32,584 nucleotides of DNA from Heterotrichella gracilis. Taxonomy: Eukaryota > Sar > Xanthophyceae > Tribonematales > Xanthonemataceae. Of the stretch, positions 1 to 10,800 are shown one piece after another (the first letter of the stretch is position 1; each line of letters begins with the position of its first letter). The position numbers were made by a program, and so were the translations under genes. The DNA is taken from positions 1 through 32,584 of the forward strand of contig JAULBX010027972.1 in the NCBI GenBank assembly GCA_032358255.1, given 5' to 3'. The notes beneath the pieces are model-generated. The model was not told where the DNA came from, ran no database searches, and saw only the letters and a program-made list of their open reading frames with translations.

Positions 1-110
1 CCCGATCGTCTCACAATATTTGCACAACCTATGTTCATAATCAACGCTTCTCCATCTACCAGTTTCAACCTCAAGATTGCTGGAATGCATGTACCTAACT
101 AACTAGCTAA
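1..110 (-). mobile_element. Non-LTR retrotransposon (LINE) fragment, RT C-terminal region
   Basis: The minus strand reads in frame EVETGRWRSVDYEHRLCKYC followed by ETIG and runs off the left edge. It closely matches the LINE copy at 5232-4900, which reads ETGSWRHVEYEHRLCKYCET. A CxxC next to an EHRLC block is typical of the cysteine/histidine-rich tail downstream of the reverse transcriptase in LINE ORF2 proteins. Only the fragment is visible. Confidence 0.7.
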
Positions 111-179
111 CTAACAAATTTCACTGACACTACCCGTTTTACCAAAAAGCAAGGATATACTTTGAGTTTGCTTACGTGG

Positions 180-290
180 GTTGCAGCGCTTTGAAAAGTT
201 GGAGTTTTGTCCAGAGTCGGGACCATGGTCCATGGCCCCAGAGCTGGAGATTACAAAGTGCCAGCACTAGGATATCATATTACAATTGAC
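180..290 (+). repeat. Interspersed repeat family B, partial copy 1
   Basis: The core (CGGGACCATGGTCC, then GGCCCCAGAGC..GGAGATTACA and GTGCCAGCACTAGG) recurs at 31340-31430 and 16570-16635, and in reverse at 17845-17900. Only the 3' third of the family B unit is present here. Its function is unknown. Confidence 0.6.
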
Positions 291-501
291 TGTCACCACC
301 AATCTCTGGGCTCGTGCCACAGCCAATTCAAAACACTTTGTTGAATTGTGAGATGGGCTACAAACTCCCTTGGTGTATCCACTTTCTGATCCCAAGGACA
401 TGTTCCATCATTCCAGTAGGTGCCAAACAAGGCTTAACACGTGCAGTTACTTATGTCGTTTCTTCGATCAAACATCCTTCCTCTGAAAACGAGCAAGTTA
501 C

Positions 502-611
502 CCACCAGGCTTGACCTTGCGGCGCCAAGCAGTCTGTTCCTGGCACTAATTATTAATTTCACGTTTACTGGATTGTTTTTCAACAATATTTTCTTAAGGA
601 ATGGCATTGCA
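502..611 (-). CDS. Possible exon, minus strand (weak)
   Basis: This 110-base open segment has a clean acceptor (tatcacccgcag) and a good donor (GG/gtaact) on the minus strand. One frame is open throughout (AMPFLKKILLKNNPVNV..., phase 2 in, phase 1 out). It could be a 3' exon of the beta-helix gene, but the phase does not join the 1833 exon directly and the protein does not look like beta-helix rungs. The plus strand is also open here. Treat as a candidate only. Confidence 0.2.
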
Positions 612-820
612 CTGCGGGTGATAACAATGCTGTGCTAATATCACTGAAACCATGCTTGTTTCGTCACAATTAACACCACATGTTTGTGAGTAATGTAGGA
701 TGTGTCCCGGGATGTGTCATTCAATACTTAAAATTACATGAATTCCAGGAGCACAGCCATACGACATGAAATGGGTAAAATAAATAGAACAGTCTCATGA
801 CACTGAAAATGGGTGGTCAC

Positions 821-888
821 CCTATCCACCCTAATCGCTGCATAGTCTTGTTTTTCAAGACGATTAGGAAAGCTGAACGTCACTGTAA
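821..888 (-). CDS. Possible exon, minus strand (weak)
   Basis: The acceptor is ttttccccag. The open frame then reads VTVTFSFPNRLEKQDYAAIR and ends at a plausible donor (AGG/gtgacc). It enters in phase 1. It would join the upstream beta-helix exon only if that exon used the alternative donor at 1838 (AGCG/gtgagg), giving ASS-VTVTFSFPN. The last border is uncertain. Confidence 0.25.
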
Positions 889-929
889 CTGGGGAAAATG
901 TATGCAACAACACTTGTGTCTGTTCCACA

Positions 930-1480
930 TGGTAGGGGAAATTGTATAGGCGAATTAACTACTTTCACGGTCACAGCATATGCATCCTTCAATGTAGACG
1001 AGGTGAAGTTGATGCTTTTTTCACGGGACCCTATACTAGGTCCCCTTGACCATTCTTAGGGATACGGTATACATCGTAACAAGTGTCAAGTGTGGCTACA
1101 AAGGGCGAGGGCGTAGCTCTAAGGCTGCGAAGCCCGAATGCAACATGAAAGGCTTGACTATGTTGGTGTGGACCTCAAAGAGTCAAAATGGTGGATCTAG
1201 ATTTGGAGCCTGGGAAAATGCAAAGTTATATGATATATTTTTCAATGGGTGTATGATTAAGTATTTTATGAAATAGCCATCAAGTAAATGCTTATAAATT
1301 TACATGCATACATACTGTCCCCACCAAAACAAACTTTGCCCCCCAAATCTCCCTGTAATCACGGGTCAACTGACTCTCAGCAAGTTTGAAGGGGATTTAT
1401 TTATCTCTTAAAATCACTGTACCCCTTTGTCATGCATTTGAATAATCACAATCTGTTTGGCATGTGACATATTGGTTCAA
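930..1480. other. Non-coding stretch, nothing recognised
   Basis: Short chance ORFs only. No paired splice signals with an open frame, and no repeat shared with the rest of the window. Confidence 0.4.
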
Positions 1481-1565
1481 AAGATTTACAATATTAACTT
1501 TACAATCACATTAAGGGACCCAGCCAGGGCTCACAAGACTGTTGGTGAAACATGATTGTTTGCAT
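1481..1565 (-). mobile_element. LINE 3' tail, solo copy
   Basis: A degenerate copy of the tail seen at 4535-4640 and 31945-32060: an A-rich AAGATTTAC block, then ACAATCACATTAAGGGACCCAG, then GGGCTCACAAGACTGTTGG. By comparison with those copies the element's sense strand is minus. No coding part remains. Confidence 0.5.
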
Positions 1566-1808
1566 TTGGTCACACCTCACTGACTCAAAATTTTGTACTG
1601 GAAAAGGAGATTCATTATTGGCTTACTTGTTGTACGTTTGCAGAATTGTGGTAGAGAAGTTCAAACACTGGTGCCAAGATAAAAGCAGTATTAACGACTT
1701 GTGTCTGAGCTTGATGCTTTAGAGAGTTGTTGTGAACCTAATGTGTCCTGGTGTGTGGTCACGTTACTGGCACGCATCAGGGCATTAACAATGGTTGGCG
1801 CACACCTC

Positions 1809-4800
1809 TTAAATACTTGAACATAAACTCACCTCACCGCTGGATGCTTGTTGTTGTGGTTCAGTGAAGAAGTCCATCAATACAGCTTCTGTTGCAATGT
1901 GGGAGGTATTGCCAGTATTTGCAAAGACACAATCGTCACACTCCAATTCCGCTGTTCGAGACCAAGATCTCAGCCAGAACATAGCCGACCCGCGATCTGC
2001 CATGTTGTTTACAAACCAGTTGTTCCTAACGTTGTTACTTAGTGCAAAGTTTGATTTAAACATGACAGAACCACCAAGTTTAGCCGAGTTATTGCTGAAG
2101 TTACAGCTGACAACCTCATATGCATTAATCCCGACAAACATTGCACCTGCATGCAGAACAACACCCGATTACCAGATGTTGGAATGGATGTTCAACATTT
2201 CTGGCATGTAAGTCATGGGCCCCAACTGGATGCAATTCAAACTTTGGGTGTCTGACGACATAGAATCCAAGTTTCAAGGACATATGGGCTTTGGGAAGTA
2301 GGGTGCTGCATCTTGCCGGGCAAGGTCGATTAAGTTCCGACCTTTTTAGAATCTGGGATTCCCGGCAAGATGTAAAATATGCTCAAACGCCATAGGTCAC
2401 AGATAAAAAGAACAAATTGTCCCAAGTTCCGCTGCTTGTGTGCTTTGTACACTCTTTAGTTTTGTGGGCGTCAAAATCTTTTCAAATATGGCATGCACAT
2501 GTATATGGATTGTAGGTGCGCTAAAGAGTGCATGTAAGTGTCCATGAACATGAAAGGAATTGGCATCGCATGTGCCCATACAATCCAAATACAATTGCCA
2601 GTTGCCTTGATGTTCATGGACACTAGTGTGCACTCCTTGCCCCGTATGTATGCTGGATGCCAGAGCATGTCTTACATGCGCCAGTACTCCTTGTTGGGAA
2701 AACTTGTATGCACTCGCTGGAAAGTGAATGATGCCTTGCAGCAATATGAGGTTTAACACAGCAAGCTTGCAACCTCGCTAGGAGTACAACAGACATCATC
2801 ACCATTGCTGGTACATTAAACAACATTTTTTAGCCTGCAGGCTTAAACCAATTGTTGTAAACCAAACCAGAGTAAACCTTCTACTGAATTTACCTCCAAA
2901 CCCAGGGTATGCACTGGTTCCAGCTGTGTTCATGTTAAAGAAAACCATGCTAGCATTCAAAAAGGGCTGTGCACTTATGGACTTTGTGTCTGCATGAAGA
3001 GCTCCACCAGCCTGTTGGAACACAAACAGATGTCATACTATCATAAGTTTCATGAAGGTTTCATGAGCTGGTAATAGCAATAGCTACAAGATGCAACTCC
3101 CCTAGCAGGTAGGCTGCTTTTTGCCTGCTGCTCACCGGCTGCGTTTGTATTGTGCTCACAAATTGCAATTTGCAATTTAATTTTGCTAAAGGTTAAGCGT
3201 GCTAGGAAGATTGCCAAAAAAACAAATGTAGCAATATTGTGTCCCTTGAGCTTACCCGCACAGCAAAATTTGAATCAAGGGTGCTATTGTAGATGACAAC
3301 CTGTGGATAATAACACGACTTTCCATAGCATTGTTCTGACATTGCAATTGCTCCTCCATCACCTTGAGAAAGACTGCCTCCAGGGGACATGGCAGTGTTT
3401 GTGACAAACTGGCTGCCCTGTAATTCACAGAAAGGCATCTCAAATGTGCGAGGAGGTTTCACTTTCAATGGGGCTTACAGATTATGAAAGTCCATGACTT
3501 GCACGATTTTTCCCGGTGTCACTTTTGTTCATGGTCTTTGCCACATTGGCAGTGCCACAACTTATTATGGTACGGGAAAACAATGGACAGAAGAACGCTG
3601 CCTATAGCTCTGCTAAATTCTCTTCCTTGACTGATGCGCCTGTTCAAGGACAAGCTGCATATATACCTCTTTATATGCAACCTCGCTGTCGGAAAGACTC
3701 CCAGAATACCACCAAGGTCTTCTTTCAAATCCTTTGTTGTGAATACATGCAGTTCACAGTGTATTCATATTCTTACGCATGCAGTCTTCTCCATCACTTA
3801 TGTACTTATAATGACCACAGTCTTGCATGCACACTTGCGTACAACGCCCGCATACCCACACTTGCATACACCTCCGTGCACATTTTTTCTGAGGCTGCAT
3901 CTAGTGTATGCAGGGCATGAAGTCTTGTGCCATGGATTACACGATTTTGTGTTTTGTAAAGGAAGTTGCTCTGATTTTATCCGATGGTTGTGCAGGTTGG
4001 CAGCCTACCAGCACCTCTCTACAAAGCTAGAGGGGTTAGCAGTCATTGCAGCTGCGTTTGTGACAGCCACAGTGCCAGTAATTAAACACAGATGAAGCCA
4101 AAGCAACACTTTAACAGCAGGTGTTTGATTATATTTGTACAGAGTGTAGTGTTTTGTTGCATTACTCGTTATCCAGGCAATGTTGGCGTCTTGGCGGTGG
4201 CTGGGAGGGCAGTGCCTGGGCTTGGTGAGGCCTAGTATGAGATATTCACGGCGTCAATCAGGTTCCATAGATGATGTATACTTTCTCTGCCAGCCATTAA
4301 CTGCCAACGGGAGCAGCTAGCACAAAGTATATAACATATGGCCAATTCATTCTACTTTAATTAACACACCCAGGTGCAGGTGCAGCCACTCTTCTGCAAA
4401 TTTGACAATGTGGCAAATGTTTTTCAACATGATTATTCATGATGTTTAAACATTACCAAGAGGTCACAGTTCGCTTTGTACAGATCTTTGCGCTGTCGCC
4501 GCTCCGTTGTTTACTTGATTTATATACAACTCAATTACAAGATTTATTTGACAGTCACATTCAAGGAGCCAACCCGGGCTCACAAGATTGTTTAGGGCTT
4601 TGTAAAAGTCACCTCGCTTGCTAAATATTATGTGAATTAATGGAGCCACACTGGCCCCATATTGACTACCCAATGCTTGACAAGTTTCTGGAAATGCCAT
4701 TATAGCAGCTCTGAAAGGATTCTCTATAAATGTGGTATACAAACATGTACCAAAATTTAGAGACAGTCAAGAGGGAGCCAACCTGGCTCATTAGAATGTT

Positions 4801-7800
4801 GAAGGTGTTGTTGCAAGAACTCTCCTCGCTTACTAAACAACTATGAATTAGTGAGGCCAAAAGGGCTCCACTTTTGCTACTAAAAATGCTACAAATATCT
4901 CTTTGTATATCAATAAAAGGACTCTGGTGTTGTTCTCTAATGTCCCCATAAAGAGGACAGTAAGGACAAAAAATAGTTTCATCTTCTACGCATAACGGAC
5001 ATTAATACACAAAATGGTGTTCATCTTCAAAATGATGCTGTCCAACTGTCTCGCAATATTTGCACAACCTGTGCTCATACTCTACGTGTCTCCAGCTACC
5101 TGTTTCAGCCTTGAGATCAAAGGCACCCATTCTGAACCTAGCTAACTCAACTCTATGGCTTTTGCACAAGTCCCAAGTCCAATATCGTGCCATTGATTCC
5201 CAATCACCACCGTGTATGCTACCATATTGCATAGTTTTCCTATTCGCATTGCCTGTATTTGACCTCCAGTTTACCAGGCTGGTTGTCAGGACAGGTACTC
5301 AATGAAAAACGCAAATGTGACTTTGTCTGGCAATGGGAAGATTTCATTTTGTAAAATGGCTAAATTGGGCTACGAATCATGTAGATGGTGTTGGATGTGT
5401 GAATTGGTGCTTCTTCCATGTGCACAAGCTGACTTGCCTTTTAAGTACATGCATGCTGCCATGGCATGCAGTAGAGGCCAGGCTGCCAGGCACCTACTAT
5501 TTTAAATCTGACCCATGTAAGATTGTAAGCACATTTCCACAATCAGCATAGAATATGCAACAAGTTGCAATCTTAATTTGACCAACTTGCCCGGAATGGC
5601 CATTTTTGCTTGGGGCTAGGTGCTCCAGGCCTGTTAGTAAGGTTGACAGGTCAACTATATTGCAAGGTCTTGCAATATAATATATGGCACTTAAAATGAA
5701 ACGCACGTACTTCTTGGTAAAATGGTAGCATTGCAGCTTTTAGACAGCCTGGCATTTTTAGACAACAAACACAAAATGGCTAGAAGGCAGTTGAAGTCGC
5801 TGGATTTTTAATTAGTGCATGTAGGTCATCCCCTTCCATATGCGCCAAGGTAAAAATACCTTCAACAAACACTGAACACCTTCAAGGTGCAAATCAATGT
5901 CCGGAGTGCCAACCTACTGTGCAAAACACGCCGGACACTATGCAGACACACAATCATTCCAAATCAGCTTTTCTTTGCAATCATCATTGGCTGCAATGTA
6001 GGACATGCTTGCAAGCCAGGAGAACCGAATGGTTGCCTAGCTTGCCAAACAGCATGTGGTCGTCTAGCTGGCCAAACTGCAGCTTTCCCAAACCACAATT
6101 GAGTTGCAAAACTCAGCAAAAGTTGTCCAAGAATTATGAGAGGCTGCCTGCAAGACTAATAGCAGAGATTAACCTCCGCAATGGCAGCTCTAAGGGCTTT
6201 GTCCTTTTGACAGTGTAGTTCCAGGGCCCAGTAGAGTAGATATGCTCACGTACTACTTGCAAGTGCAGGTAAGTAAGTTAGTATTTGCATTTCCAGCTTT
6301 GAGCCAGATTAACATGCCTGGGTATGCCTCACCCCAGTCCTAGAGCCAAAGCATGTCTGACACTGTTTCCTGTGTGGCAGATGGTGGTCAACCAGTCGTG
6401 CCGCTAACCGCACTTTTGTGCTATCCACTCATTACCAACAAAGGTTCTTGGAAAAAAAGCAATAAACCATGTCTCCATCGTGATTCAAACCATTGACCTC
6501 TTGGATGAATCCTTAAGCTTATACCAATGGCTGGCTGGACCAACGGCTGGCTAATCTTAAGCGACTTGATGGGAAAGGGTTTGGTTTGCTCTTTCAGCTA
6601 TGAAGGGCATCATGGCTAGTGCCTATGGTAGCAAGCTGAACAAGTTTTTTGTTGATGTGCAGGTACTTTAAAAAGACCTGTCTTTTGTACTTTGCATTTG
6701 CAAAGCGTTTTAACAAACCTACCTACATACAAACTCCTTCTATGCTAACCATTGACGGGATTTAAGGCTGACTGTGTATGTTTGAACGCCAGCACCCAAG
6801 GGATGGCCATGTTTCCCGTTGGTTTTAGTGCTGTCACAGTATTAGTACTCAGTACTGTTACTAGGTAAGTGTCGCTCGGAAATAGCAGGGCGCGGGACAA
6901 TACCTTGTTTTGTAGATTAATGTCGTATCTTTTGGTTACACGAAAATAGATAACTCGAATGCCTGTAACTGATTTTTCCTATTTAACCCCGGCAAGATAT
7001 GACACAGGTGGCTGGTCTAGCTTTCTTCAAAACCACATGCAAACAAACAAGGTGCTTGTCGAATTATGACCGGGATTGCAGGATAGATTACGTTGTCGTA
7101 TGTACATCATTAGAGAGTATTGATGCGTTCATGCATTGCGCACGTCATTCAGATGGGCGGTCTCTTGTCCTGAGCAGTCCTTTGGGCAAAATGTAAAGTG
7201 CAGTATACAAGTATATGACATATTCATGATTGCCGATGTTGTCTCTGCTCGTCACCACAGCATTTGATGTGATATTGTACTGAATCACTTGCTCTTATTG
7301 CCCACAGGTCACAGGGTTCATCACTGATGGGAGGCAACAATGCAGATATCCGGACATTTGAGCTAAACGCACCGTGATGAACAGGTTGCCAAATACTGTT
7401 GCAATAGCTCCGCCTTTAATTGTGGCAGCATTTGCGAGGAAGGTTGAGTTGATCACGTTGACTACAGCTATTGCATTTGAGTCAGGCGCAGCGCACGCCG
7501 ATGGCGTGGTTGTAGTTGCACCAAGGTAAAGTGCTCCTCCAACCTGTCACAGACATCAACACAGTGGGAGCAGCAAACAATGTAATTTTCTATTGCATGT
7601 AAATAATTTGTGTCTTGATTGGTACAAATCTGCAACAACATGTGAAAAATAAAACAAAGTGCGGCGGGTACCATCACTCAGGTACAACACCCATATGCAG
7701 CCAATGGTAAATTGGCGGACGGGGTTTATTACATGCGGATGATAGTAATATGAAAAGCAACAAAACTATAATTTGGTTATTCATGCAGTCCCAAGTAATA

Positions 7801-10800
7801 TATTTTGGCACTGTGCATGTATATGATTGTACCTTTGTTTCCTCAACCACCCTCCAGTGACAATCCATGTGGCCCAGTACCTACCGGGGTAGATGATGAG
7901 AATTCGCAGTTGCTGGCACCATTCTGTAAGAACAGAGTATTGTTGATGACCAATGTAGATGTGCCAATGGCTACTGATGCTGCCCCCCCATTAAGAAGCG
8001 CCGAGTTCGCAGTGAAATTTGACCCATTTATAAGCATGGTGCACCCATCATCGACATAAATCGCTCCCCCGGATTGAGCGACATTTTCAACCAGCTGTAC
8101 ATTATTGACTTGCATAAAGCCATTGCTGCAATAGCATCCGGCACCAAGTCGGCCTGCAGAATGGAAAGTCCACAGTGTCCTAAAATTTGCAGTGACCACC
8201 AGTGGTTGTTGCCAAATGGCCACTGCTACGCGTATATGATATATATCCAAACAGCTAGCCTTGAAATTGCATGGCACTAACAATATATGCGGGTTGAGCG
8301 CTCAAAAAAAAGGGGCGACGGAAGAGTCCTAAACCCTAAGGCAAGGGGTCGTACGAATACGTAAGCGGGAGGGATGCTTTTGCGGATTAACACACGCCTG
8401 AGCTCATTCTAGAATGTATGCACATAGAAGTGGTCGAACAACTTCAGGCAACGTATGCCTTTGACCATTCTTTCCTTGTTCTCGCGAGATGCCAAAGGAT
8501 GGCGTTGATCCCAACTTCTGATTAACCTAACTGTCTACAGAGGCATGTAAGCCATCGTAGGCTTGGTCAACGTTGCATTGGTGGCTCTGTACCCTAATTT
8601 TTACATTTACAAGCCTGCCTAAGGCCGAGGCCTTAACACGGTGCCCATTCGGCAGTTTGGCTGGTGGTCCCTGGGGAGGGGTGGTCAAATGTCAGGGTAA
8701 TATAAGGGGCTGTATTATTTACCCGCTGAAGCAGCACCCCATGCACCCTGTCACATACCAAATGTGCACATTTCAAGGGTCTCCTATCTCGGGGGAATTT
8801 TGATCCTTGCGACGGTGCTGAGAGTGCCTGAGAGCTTCTGCACTGCGCAGGAATCTTTCTGCAGCTTCTGCACTGCGCAGGAATCTTTCTCAGGCCCTCT
8901 CGATTGACGTGGCGCAAATTGCTGACGAGGGGTCAAACTACAGGGGCCTCCTCCCAGAGGGCGTCGCCCCAAAAGAACATGCATTGGGCAATTGCATTCG
9001 GGACACTAAATTATTACACTCGAGGTAGGTCCTTTTGGTTAAGACCTAGCTTTAAAATATGCAAAAAAATCCAAAACGCAAAAAGCTTGCCCAAATTGAA
9101 GGTTCAACATGTTGATGCTTTCAATCACGTGCCTAATTCAAAATGTAACCAACATGGACATCCACCGGTTTTACACCTGCATGCACGGTATTTCTACTGA
9201 ACACAGCTGGAAAACCAAGTCTTAGGTGCAATTAAAGCTATTGATTTGACTATACTATGAAAACATGTTGGGAACTTTTGTAAAATCTGGCAGGACATCC
9301 GTATTGTGCCAATTGATGTCCGCAAATTATATTAGTCTGGTATATGGCAGCCTGGCTGCTGCTTTTCTTAGTTTTTTTCCACATTGTTTGAATATGCGAG
9401 GTTTGTTGGCGAGCCTTCCCAAGACAAGAGTGATGATGACAGCTGAAGCTGAGCAGCCAGAAATGTCATAAGCTGGACAACTGGTTCAGAAGCTTACCCG
9501 TTGGGCAGCGTTGAAAATGATAAAAGCTGCTTTTAAGCTAAAGGTCAAAACAGCATGCATTACGCAACCTTATTTTTCGCAATATGCCGGTGTCCACCAA
9601 GATGAGTATTTCAACTCTGCGGTTGTGTGTACACTTCAGCACGGGATGATAGCTGGGCTATTTCCCAGTTCCAGCCTGCAGTCTTGAGGTGTTCGAAGTA
9701 TTGTTGAGGGCAATGTATGACAGGTTGTCCAGTGTAATAATTGCTCAAACCTTGCAAGTGCAAGACCATTTCTTCTAGGCTCTTTGACTTCAGGCTAGGT
9801 TGGCTAGGGCACGTTTAACAACGGGAAAAATATAGAAGACATGTTTGCTATTGCATACTGCCTATCTGGCGCTGTATACGTATTGATATAACGGCACTCA
9901 ATCCAGTACCACTTGTTTTGTCAATAATGCACTGAGGGCAATAAACAAAGCAAACATTTGTAACACTCACAAAACAAATCTGATCAGAGCAGCATCTGCG
10001 CCATGGCTTTACATATGAAAAATGCAGAACTTAACCAAAGTGATTAGTGTGCACAATGCTGCACTTGCAAAAAGGGCAATATGGTAAAACAATAGGGCAG
10101 TGCGCCATAGGTATGCCCACAGCCACATGGGCTGATCTGGTGGTTTAGCTGCATTGACACCGCCAATTCAGATATGGTATAAGCTCTGCGAGAACAGGGC
10201 TGCTTTGGCGCTCTGCAGAAAAAACTGCCTGGCAATGTGGATGTGCTGGAACCACAGCAGGAGCCCATATGGAGCAACGTTTTGAAGCACTTGAGGCAAG
10301 ATCTCACAGGTACAGGTATTGGTGCACAAGCCTAGATGGTACACCATATCTGCTTATCTTCCTTCCAGATCAGCCTATGCTGCCCAGAAAACAAAACAAT
10401 CTTGGTTTAAATCCCCAAGGATGTATGAACAATAATGACAATGGTTGCATAACGTACCAGAATTGCGATTGAGCTGCACATCTTGGATTGTAACATTGCC
10501 CCCAATGCCAGTATGCAAAGCACCTCCCATGGATGCTGTGTTGGCTTGCAAAATTCCGCCCTGCAAGGTTTATTGCTGCTTATTAACAAGGGAGGAGTAT
10601 GGCATACATTATGGGCTAGAGAAGCTGTTTAAATTCATTGCAGTGGCAATTTTCATAATCGGTAAAGAAGCGGGGACTTATGGCAGAGAAATACATTGCT
10701 CTTAGTATGAAGCGGGATTTGCGGCTAAGATGAAAATGTCCATCACCTTTATTAAGTTTATTTATACTTTTTGTACAGAAGTGCTTTTTGTACAGATGTG

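Larger units (their letters stand above)
8154..10457. other. Intron 9 (2.3 kb) with repeats
   Basis: It holds a two-unit 30-base tandem repeat (8833-8892) and repeats of families E and D (9595-9990). The remaining ORFs on both strands show no homology or paired splice sites. Confidence 0.5.

Noticed and set aside
441..638. Plus ORF containing NFTFTGLFFNNIFLRNG, superficially like a beta-helix rung.
   Set aside because: All secure rungs are on minus, and this lacks GGA turns and paired splice sites.
3634..4095. 153-codon plus ORF.
   Set aside because: It lies within an intron, has low-complexity composition and no motif; length alone is not evidence in this window.
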